Below the pieces are notes generated by a model, which searched no databases, was not told the origin of the DNA, and worked only from the letters and a program-made list of their open reading frames with translations. From positions 1 to 23,253 of the IMG/VR virus record IMGVR_UViG_3300007345_000294: a DNA stretch of 23,253 bases. One strand, written 5' to 3'. Within the stretch, counting starts at the first letter, position 1; each line of letters opens with the position of its first letter. The DNA comes from a virus. Both the position numbers and the translations under genes were made by a program. Shown here one piece after another: positions 17,864 through 23,253 of this stretch.

Positions 17864-19087
17864 CTATCTAGATGGCGTATCTATATTTATGTTTGTAAAA
17901 CCTTCGGTTATTATTTTTTCATAATTTATAAAAGAAGAAAAAACAGAATTTAAAGTCAATACTTGTGGGACTGGTGGTTTTTCTTGTCTCCATTGTGTTA
18001 AAAGTAATCCTGTTTTTACATGTAATTGGTCGCCTTTGACATCAAAATATGTGTTTTCTCCTGAAACAAAATTCAAGTGTCTGTCTGTAGAAAACCATAT
18101 TTCTCCTCCTGTTCTGAATCTTGGGTTTTCATTAGCAAAAAAATACATTTTTGGATCTACGTTAGAAGATTTTGATTTTGTTTTAGGATTCCAACCAGAA
18201 GAAAAAGACATATTTGCACAAGAAGATATTGTTAAATTTCCTAAATCAGGATCTGTGGTTTCTATTACTGTTTGTTCTTCTGTTCTTGAAATATTATTTA
18301 GAGAACTGGTTGTTATATTTTTAGACATTCGTTTTGATTCTTGTGTGCCAACCTTTTCAAAATGTCCATTATCATTAGTCATTTCCAAATAATCTAACTC
18401 ACCTTCTATGGTTGTTGCTCTTGATCTCTGTATTTTACAAATATCATCTTGTTCTATTATTGTTTCTCTTCTTCCTGTTACATGTAATCTATAATCCCCG
18501 TTAACATATTGCTTGTAATTACCATCTTCTTGTCTTAAATTTACATCGCCTTCTTTTACTAAGATATTTGAATTCCCTTCTTCAAGAGTTACGTTTAAGT
18601 CCCCCTTTTCAACATAGATGTTTATATTTGCATTTTTACCCACATGAATATCAAAATTTAAAGATTCCTCTTCTGTATTTTCGTTTTCTCCTGAATTTAC
18701 TAATATTTTCATTCCTTTGTCTATAGTGACTTCAGAATACCCAGAAACATGAACTCTACTATCACGAAAAATAGATTGATAAGAATCTCTGACTATTTTA
18801 TCTACTCTATCTCCATTTGGATGAAATTCTACAAAAGAACCAGTTCGGTGGTTAATTGATATTCTTTCACTTTCTTTGTTATCGTCTATTTCTACAAAAT
18901 GACCACTTTCAGAATGATAGACATGGTTAAAAGGATATATAGTTCTTTTATGAAAGATATCATCTTGACTTTCACCACTACCCCAACTTCCTTCACAACC
19001 ACAAGGAATGTCTTCCTCTTCTATTGGCTCTCCTTTTCTTTTTGAGTATTGAGTTGGTGGTTCATTCCATTTTAAATCTTCGCTCAT
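17864..19087 (-). CDS. gp5: Membrane-piercing spike, gp5 C-terminal beta-helix as a separate gene, 407 aa
   Basis: This corresponds to gp5C of T4, the trimeric needle below the hub. Residues 51-70 read YPFNHVYHSESGHFVEIDDN (T4 YPYVHTMETESGHIQEFDDT), followed by ERISINHRTGSFVEFHPNGD (T4 ERYRLVHPTGTYEEVSPSGR). From about 100 to 260 there are degenerate eight-residue V.G/G.-type repeats (HVSGYSEVTID, VEKGDLNVTLEEGNSNILVK), as expected for a triangular beta-helix. Residues 1-15 carry the linker motif WNEPPTQYS, and 16-50 are an acidic insertion with CGC and a glycine-rich stretch. The C-terminal 110 residues do not look like a simple needle tip. The ATG overlaps the OB gene by one base (TAATG), in a different frame. 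Confidence 0.92.
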   Translation of the reverse strand: MSEDLKWNEPPTQYSKRKGEPIEEEDIPCGCEGSWGSGESQDDIFHKRTIYPFNHVYHSESGHFVEIDDNKESERISINHRTGSFVEFHPNGDRVDKIVRDSYQSIFRDSRVHVSGYSEVTIDKGMKILVNSGENENTEEESLNFDIHVGKNANINIYVEKGDLNVTLEEGNSNILVKEGDVNLRQEDGNYKQYVNGDYRLHVTGRRETIIEQDDICKIQRSRATTIEGELDYLEMTNDNGHFEKVGTQESKRMSKNITTSSLNNISRTEEQTVIETTDPDLGNLTISSCANMSFSSGWNPKTKSKSSNVDPKMYFFANENPRFRTGGEIWFSTDRHLNFVSGENTYFDVKGDQLHVKTGLLLTQWRQEKPPVPQVLTLNSVFSSFINYEKIITEGFTNINIDTPSR

Positions 19088-19863
19088 TATTCTGTTCCAT
19101 ATATGTTTTTATTGTCTGAATTTATTCTGTTCTCTTCTTTTGCTGCTTTATAATTTGACATTGTAGATTTAATATCACTAGAAAATCTAAAATCTTCACT
19201 GTATTGTATAAATTCTGCTTTATTTGTATTACTGAATTTAACATTAGGGACAACTTCGTATTTTTCTGTAGGGTATATTGCTAAACGTATCTGTTTTTCT
19301 AAAATACCTCCGTCTTGTAAAGTTTTTCTTTTTGTTTCTACTAAAGTTTCCTCTATTCCTTTTATATTTGAATTTATAAAACTAGGACTCATTTCTATTA
19401 TATGATCTTCTCTTGGATATTTTTCTGGATCTTTATTTTCAATTAAAATATCTTCTCCAAGATTATATGTAATATTTTCTACTCTTACTGGATATTTTTC
19501 TAAATCTTCCCTTAAATCCTTGAATCCGTTTTGTACAGATTCACCTGTCAATCCAAATAATTCTTGGATATTATCATCTTCTTCGAAATGTGGCCTAGGA
19601 AAAACACCAATAACTATTGGTTGTTGGCTATGTTCATCATCAAAATAACCAAGAACTATACTGTTAACAGTCATTCCATTTGGTGATATTCCTACTCCAG
19701 AATTTAAACCTGAACTACAAGGAACAATAACAGATGCCCAAGGAAGACAATCATTTGGTATTTTTTCAGGATCGGGAGTGTGTTTTCCTAAAATTCTAAC
19801 CCTAACTCTTCCTGCTTGAAGTGGGTCCATTATATCTACAACAATACCTTTCCAAAAAATCAT
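19087..19863 (-). CDS. gp5: Baseplate hub gp5, N-terminal OB-fold domain as a separate gene, 258 aa
   Basis: The first roughly 95 residues are the gp5/VgrG OB fold: FWKGIVVDIMDPLQAGRVRV (T4 WFVGVVEDRMDPLKLGRVRV), then LPWASVIVPCSSGLNSGVG (T4 LPWMSVIQPITSAAMSGIG), and VLGYFDDEHSQQPIVIGVF. This domain sits on the gp27 trimer. In T4 gp5 a lysozyme domain and then the spike follow in one chain. Here the remaining 160 residues are polar linker without lysozyme signatures, and the chain ends before the spike, which is the next gene. An AGGAG site lies six bases before the ATG, inside the end of gp27. In transcription order it follows gp27 directly, its structural partner. Confidence 0.93.
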   Translation of the reverse strand: MIFWKGIVVDIMDPLQAGRVRVRILGKHTPDPEKIPNDCLPWASVIVPCSSGLNSGVGISPNGMTVNSIVLGYFDDEHSQQPIVIGVFPRPHFEEDDNIQELFGLTGESVQNGFKDLREDLEKYPVRVENITYNLGEDILIENKDPEKYPREDHIIEMSPSFINSNIKGIEETLVETKRKTLQDGGILEKQIRLAIYPTEKYEVVPNVKFSNTNKAEFIQYSEDFRFSSDIKSTMSNYKAAKEENRINSDNKNIYGTE

Positions 19864-19864
19864 A

Positions 19865-21214
19865 TTAATCTCCTAAAGAGTCTTTATGTGCTCTTATTCT
19901 ACAGAAATATTTAGGAGACAAAGCATTACTCAAATTTACAACATGCTTCATACTAGTTACTAAAAATTTTCCTTTATAAAAAATATCATCTTGTTTTATT
20001 TGAAATTCTGGATCATACATTAACGGTCTACTAAACAATATTGTTTTTCCTACAGAAACTTTATCTGTGTCTGAAAATCCACTAACAACAAATTCTATTC
20101 CTAACTGAAACATTTGTCCCATAAGACTTAATCTTTTAGAGGCACAATAAGGTTCATTTCTTTGTCCTCCGGGTGATTCTTTACAACAATAACCATGCTG
20201 TTTTACATTATATTCACTTGAAAAAAATGGTCCTTTTATTTGTTCCCAAAATAAAGAATTTTTATCTATTATTCTTTCGCTTGTTATATGTGTTTGTTTG
20301 TCCCATTCTTCATTTATATCATATGTTAAATATTCATGTGAATTCGTGTAATGAGGATCAACAAAATTAATACCAGAAGTATATGTACCTGCTAAACTTT
20401 CTTCATACAAAGATTTATTTTTACTATGATGGACATACGTTAATCTTCTATTTATTGCATAATTATTACCCGATAAGTATTCGGCATAAATAAACCCTGC
20501 CTGTTCAAAATTATTATCTGTTATTTCTGTTGTTGAACCAAAACTGGATTCTTCTGAGTATAGTTTTCCTAAACTTACAAAATTATGCTTACCTTTTATA
20601 TTTTGCCAAAAAACATAATTAACATCATCTATATTTTCTGTTCTTACTGAGTATTTTAATAAAGTTGAAATATGTTTAAATATATTATCATAAGGTAAAG
20701 CAGTTACAATATCCCCCTTGGTTTCTTCTACTTCATCCCATTCCAATTCTATTTCTGATCCTAATGATTCTACTATTGTATTTATTTTTTCTTTCTTAAA
20801 ACATTTTGACAATTTGAATTGTTGATCTTCAAAAAAACATCTATGAATAAAATTTAAAACAAATTGTTGACTTGTTTTATTTGTAGGAAAAGCGGGAGTA
20901 AATTTATACAAAAAATAGTCAGAACTGTTTAGTTCTATTTCTTCCTGTAATCCCTTTCCATCATCCTGAACACCACGAAAAGAAAAGGAAATAGAAGTTT
21001 CAGGTCCACCTTTTAGTTCTAATCTTCTTATTATTCTATAAGATGCAGCATCTTTAAATATCAAGCATCCCTTAACATAAGGACTAAATATATTTTCTTC
21101 TACTTGTATTTCTGAAACTAAATTTGTTATATCTATAGGGGGATCGTTTTCGCTTTTTAATAATATCGGCGAAAAATCACCAAGAAGATATTCTTTTGGT
21201 AATAGGTGTGCCAT
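19865..21214 (-). CDS. gp27: Baseplate hub protein, gp27-like, 449 aa
   Basis: T4 gp27 (391 aa) forms the trimeric cylinder linking the tube to the gp5 spike. The overall layout fits: an N-terminal beta domain (DITNLVSEIQVEENIFSPYV near 29-48), a central domain with a VNYVFWQNIKGKHNFVSL segment (T4 DKFVFVWQDIMGVNMMDY), and a C-terminal barrel with GKTILFSRPL and KFLVTSMKHVVNLSNALSPK (T4 [20 protein letters not shown]). It is longer than T4 gp27 and has a cysteine-bearing loop (GYCCKESPGG...PYCASK) absent from T4. It lies directly before the gp5 OB gene, and its ATG overlaps the gp53 stop (TAATG). Similarity is weaker than for gp5, so the name rests partly on position. Confidence 0.82.
   Translation of the reverse strand: MAHLLPKEYLLGDFSPILLKSENDPPIDITNLVSEIQVEENIFSPYVKGCLIFKDAASYRIIRRLELKGGPETSISFSFRGVQDDGKGLQEEIELNSSDYFLYKFTPAFPTNKTSQQFVLNFIHRCFFEDQQFKLSKCFKKEKINTIVESLGSEIELEWDEVEETKGDIVTALPYDNIFKHISTLLKYSVRTENIDDVNYVFWQNIKGKHNFVSLGKLYSEESSFGSTTEITDNNFEQAGFIYAEYLSGNNYAINRRLTYVHHSKNKSLYEESLAGTYTSGINFVDPHYTNSHEYLTYDINEEWDKQTHITSERIIDKNSLFWEQIKGPFFSSEYNVKQHGYCCKESPGGQRNEPYCASKRLSLMGQMFQLGIEFVVSGFSDTDKVSVGKTILFSRPLMYDPEFQIKQDDIFYKGKFLVTSMKHVVNLSNALSPKYFCRIRAHKDSLGD
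19870..19874 (-). promoter_or_regulatory. Ribosome binding site of the gp5 OB gene
   Basis: The minus strand reads AGGAG six bases before the ATG at 19863. It is one of the strongest sites in the window and lies inside the last codons of the gp27-like gene. Confidence 0.6.
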
Positions 21215-22020
21215 TATTGTTCTATATTAGTATTCGGTGATGTAAAATTAAATACATTATTAATAGGAGAACCTATTAATAGTCTATTAAATTCTGTAAC
21301 AATATCAGATATTTTTTCTGGTTTTATTAATAAAATATTTCTTTTATCATCATTTATTTTATTTTCAAATAAAATATTGGTTTCTGTAAATTGTTCATCA
21401 TTTGTTGTAGCATAATTTTTTAAATATGTTGTATTTTGATTTTCAAAAGGAAAATCATATGGAGAAACATAATAATCTGTATTGTTTTTAAAATGATGCA
21501 ATCCAAATTTATTTTCATATGATAAATTATAATTCTCACTATTCAATGTTAAAATTATATCTTTATTTTTATTTTTTAAACTAATACTATTATTAAATAT
21601 TGTGTTTGGTATTTTTTCCATAATAAATTGGCTAAAAGATTTATTATAATCTATTACAGAATAATTGATGTTCTGGTTCCCAACATAAAATACATCTGAA
21701 AAATTTAAATTTATTATTTCATCGGGATTTATAACTATAGAAGAATTATTATATTTTTCGTTTATTTTTTTATCAAAAATATTTTTATTTAATGGTAAAT
21801 CTTCATAAATGTTTTGTATATCGTTTAATAACCAAATAAAAAAAGATAATCTAGAATTCTTATAAAGAAGATAACATACCGATTCAACTGAATCATCGTC
21901 TTGAAGACTATATTCTTCAACATAATTACTATTTTTGAAAGAATTAGAAAAATATATTCTTTTAAAAATATCTGTTACTATTGTATTCTTGTATATTGTC
22001 TGTAAGTAGTCTTTATACAT
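21214..22020 (-). CDS. gp53: Baseplate wedge protein gp53
   Basis: The product has 268 residues (T4 gp53 has 196). Gp53 clamps neighbouring wedges and contacts the hub. Its LysM-like core is visible: EEYSLQDDDSVESVCYLLYK (about 35-54), SRLSFFIWLLNDIQNIYEDL (about 56-75) and an INEKYNN segment, paralleling T4 RPEELANAIYGNPQLYWVLL and NDNYDPYYGW. The C-terminus LLIKPEKISDIVTEFNRLL parallels T4 IKIIAKSDINSFMNDLIRIM. The middle is Asn-rich and expanded. The ATG lies inside the gp48-like gene, which it overlaps by eight bases. The region is especially rich in A+T, with many Asn, Ile and Lys codons. Confidence 0.9.
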   Translation of the reverse strand: MYKDYLQTIYKNTIVTDIFKRIYFSNSFKNSNYVEEYSLQDDDSVESVCYLLYKNSRLSFFIWLLNDIQNIYEDLPLNKNIFDKKINEKYNNSSIVINPDEIINLNFSDVFYVGNQNINYSVIDYNKSFSQFIMEKIPNTIFNNSISLKNKNKDIILTLNSENYNLSYENKFGLHHFKNNTDYYVSPYDFPFENQNTTYLKNYATTNDEQFTETNILFENKINDDKRNILLIKPEKISDIVTEFNRLLIGSPINNVFNFTSPNTNIEQ

Positions 22021-22930
22021 TGTATTCTTGTTCTATAGATTCTCTTGTAGAAACAATATTTTCTTGAAATGTCAAATTCAAATTTATAATTGAAGGAGTT
22101 CCGTCATAATGGCCCGCATAGGTTCCTGACTCCCCATATCCTACTTGTACATCTAATAGTGAACATCCTATTTTTTCATCAAATCTTATTCCGTTACCCA
22201 TAGAAAAGAGAACTATCGGTTGTCCGTCTCTTGCTGGATTTGTTTTTACTGAAATAGCATATTTTGCAGGGTATCCTGATCTCCAGACATCGTTTGTTTT
22301 AGCATACATGTTTTTTCTTAGGTCATCTATTAATGCTTTTATTGTATCACTTACTTTTTTATCATATGGAATAAATCTATATTGAAATTGCATTTGTCTT
22401 AAATTTGCACCTCTAAACGCCATTTCCGTGTTTGGGTTTATTGATGTTCTTGTTGCCAAAGAAAATTGATTATATATGTTTCCTTGGCCCATCATGATTT
22501 TCTGTCCTAATAAATCATCAGAAGAATCTAAATCGTATAACCCAAAAGATAAAAGATTTCCTGTTTGTTTAGCCAAAGTCTCAGCAGCACTCAAAAATCC
22601 TTGCATAATACCAGAACCTGCTTCTTGTCCTTCTACCATTGCTTGTTGTGCTACTTTTGCTTCTGCTAAATTTATACCCTCCCAATTTGCACTATGCATA
22701 TCAATAATATCAATAGGAGGGGGTAATGCCCAAGTTATACCTTTAATACCACCCCCTTCTCTTCCTGTATTTGGGTCTGTTCCTACGTCTAAAGTATCTA
22801 TAACACTATAAACCAAAGCATCATCTCTGGTATCAGTTCCTACTGAAACAATATTCGGTATAGAAACTGCGACATTTTTTGATAAATTTGATGCTAATCT
22901 AGCGGCATTTAGTGCTGAAGTTATTGACAT
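22013..22930 (-). CDS. gp48: Baseplate tail-tube cap/initiator, gp48-like (gp54 possible)
   Basis: The product has 305 residues. T4 gp48 (364 aa) and gp54 (320 aa) both have a tail-tube fold and link the hub to the first tube ring. Here residues 165-210 (NPNTEMAFRGANLRQMQFQY, then RFIPYDKKVSDTIKALIDDL) and the C-terminal SIINLNLTFQENIVSTRESI match the tube-like domain of this family as seen in marine T4-like phages. The N-terminal 150 residues are Ala/Gly-rich with a proline-rich WALPPPID segment. I favour gp48 by the TEMAFRG and FQE..V.TRE motifs, but gp54 cannot be excluded; only one such gene is present in this window. An AAAGGA site lies seven bases before the ATG. It is the first gene of the minus-strand operon. 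Confidence 0.8.
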   Translation of the reverse strand: MSITSALNAARLASNLSKNVAVSIPNIVSVGTDTRDDALVYSVIDTLDVGTDPNTGREGGGIKGITWALPPPIDIIDMHSANWEGINLAEAKVAQQAMVEGQEAGSGIMQGFLSAAETLAKQTGNLLSFGLYDLDSSDDLLGQKIMMGQGNIYNQFSLATRTSINPNTEMAFRGANLRQMQFQYRFIPYDKKVSDTIKALIDDLRKNMYAKTNDVWRSGYPAKYAISVKTNPARDGQPIVLFSMGNGIRFDEKIGCSLLDVQVGYGESGTYAGHYDGTPSIINLNLTFQENIVSTRESIEQEYNV

Positions 22931-22939
22931 AAATATGTC
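22926..22939. repeat. Short inverted repeat over the gp48 start
   Basis: GACATA, two bases, TATGTC: six-base perfect arms covering the gp48 start codon and overlapping the possible plus-strand late promoter. It is short enough to be chance in AT-rich DNA. Confidence 0.4.
22928..22935 (+). promoter_or_regulatory. Possible late promoter (CATAAATA) for gp4
   Basis: It matches TATAAATA at seven of eight positions, about 28 bases before the gp4 ATG. A T4-like start would lie near 22942, giving a leader of about 22 bases without a clear ribosome site. Confidence 0.35.
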
Positions 22940-22944
22940 CTTTT

Positions 22945-22952
22945 AATTTATA
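22945..22952 (-). promoter_or_regulatory. Possible late promoter (TATAAATT) for the baseplate operon
   Basis: It matches the late consensus at seven of eight positions in the 33-base divergent gap. A T4-like start near 22939 would cut into the AAAGGA site of gp48. The neighbouring TATATATA at 22951-22958 would keep that site, so which octamer is used is open. Confidence 0.35.
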
Positions 22953-22963
22953 TATATACTATT

Positions 22964-23253
22964 ATGGCATATAAAGGAAAATACACACCAGAAAATCCCC
23001 GTAAATATAAAGGGAAAACAGAAAATATTATTTATAGATCTCTCTGGGAAAGAAAATTTATGGTTTTTTGTGATAAAAACCCTAATGTTATTCAATGGTC
23101 TTCTGAGGAAATAATAATACCATATTTATCAATAGATAACAAAATACATAAATACTATGTTGATTTTTGGGTTAAAATAAAAACAAAAAACAAAATTGAA
23201 GAATATATATTAGAGATAAAACCAAAAATACAATGTTTCCCTCCAAAATTTAA
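22964..23253 (+). CDS. gp4: Head completion nuclease-like protein gp4 (partial, 3' end cut)
   Basis: The open frame runs 96 codons from ATG at 22964 to the right edge (T4 gp4 is about 150 aa). Gp4 is the T4 head-completion protein with a TnsA-like restriction-endonuclease fold, needed to finish filled heads before tail joining. The N-terminus MAYKGKYTPENPRKYKGKTE (T4-type GKYKPENPHKYKGD), YRSLWERKF (24-32), WSSEEIIIPY (45-54), the acidic YVDFWV (65-70) and LEIKPK (83-88) match. Asp67 and Glu84-Ile-Lys86 fit a PD-(D/E)xK site. It is the only plus-strand gene and diverges from gp48 across 33 bases. No good ribosome site precedes the ATG. Confidence 0.94.
   Translation, partial: MAYKGKYTPENPRKYKGKTENIIYRSLWERKFMVFCDKNPNVIQWSSEEIIIPYLSIDNKIHKYYVDFWVKIKTKNKIEEYILEIKPKIQCFPPKF

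Noticed and set aside
22476-22811. 111-codon plus-strand open frame opposite gp48
   Set aside because: It is antisense to the well-supported gp48-like gene. Its Pro/Ser/Cys-rich translation reflects the complement of Gly/Ala codons rather than a real protein.
1-23253. CRISPR arrays, tRNA genes, insertion sequences or defence genes
   Set aside because: No regularly spaced repeats, tRNA-like cloverleaf blocks, transposase or nuclease-defence motifs were found. Coding sequence covers nearly the whole window.

Overview
This 23.3-kb window comes from a contractile-tailed (myovirus) phage of the T4-like group. Nearly every gene can be placed by resemblance to a T4 baseplate, neck or head-completion protein, from remembered family features rather than a search. 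The DNA is very AT-rich (by eye about 70% or more A+T). Two signatures, the split DUF4815-type giant structural protein and the small coiled-coil gene after it, are ones I associate with T4-like phages of marine bacteria (cyanophages and SAR11 phages). The host cannot be fixed from the window. No integrase, transposase, tRNA, CRISPR array or defence gene is visible.

Layout: one long minus-strand run of 16 genes reads right to left from 22930 to the left edge, and one plus-strand gene (gp4, cut by the right edge) diverges from it. In transcription order the minus run is: tail-tube cap (gp48-like), wedge gp53, hub gp27, the gp5 OB domain, the gp5 spike, a membrane-anchored protein with a FHNG motif, wedge gp25, wedge gp6, a wedge-like protein with an N-terminal Ig-like domain, wedge gp8 (much enlarged), the N-terminal part of a DUF4815-type protein, a 2000-residue protein carrying the rest of that family, two small proteins, neck gp13, neck gp14, tail terminator/sheath stabiliser gp15, and the first 24 codons of another gene. 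Most junctions are ATGA or TAATG overlaps or gaps under 35 bases, so translation is probably coupled. No stretch over 60 bases lacks a gene.

How they work together: gp27 and the two gp5 pieces would form the central hub and membrane-piercing spike. gp25, gp6, gp53, the Ig-like protein and gp8 would form the wedges. gp48 caps the hub and starts the tube. The DUF4815 pair occupies the place where T4 has its peripheral baseplate, fibre and whisker genes 9-10-11-12-wac. gp13, gp14 and gp15 join head to tail, and gp4 completes the filled head.

Points most worth a second look: gp5 is split into two genes at about the point where T4 cuts the protein by proteolysis, and the lysozyme domain is missing; the DUF4815 protein is split, with about 650 extra residues; a single-pass membrane protein lies inside the hub/wedge operon; and a perfect T4-type late promoter sits in the loop of a 10-bp inverted repeat directly before gp13, an arrangement like the T4 genes whose read-through transcripts are translationally masked.
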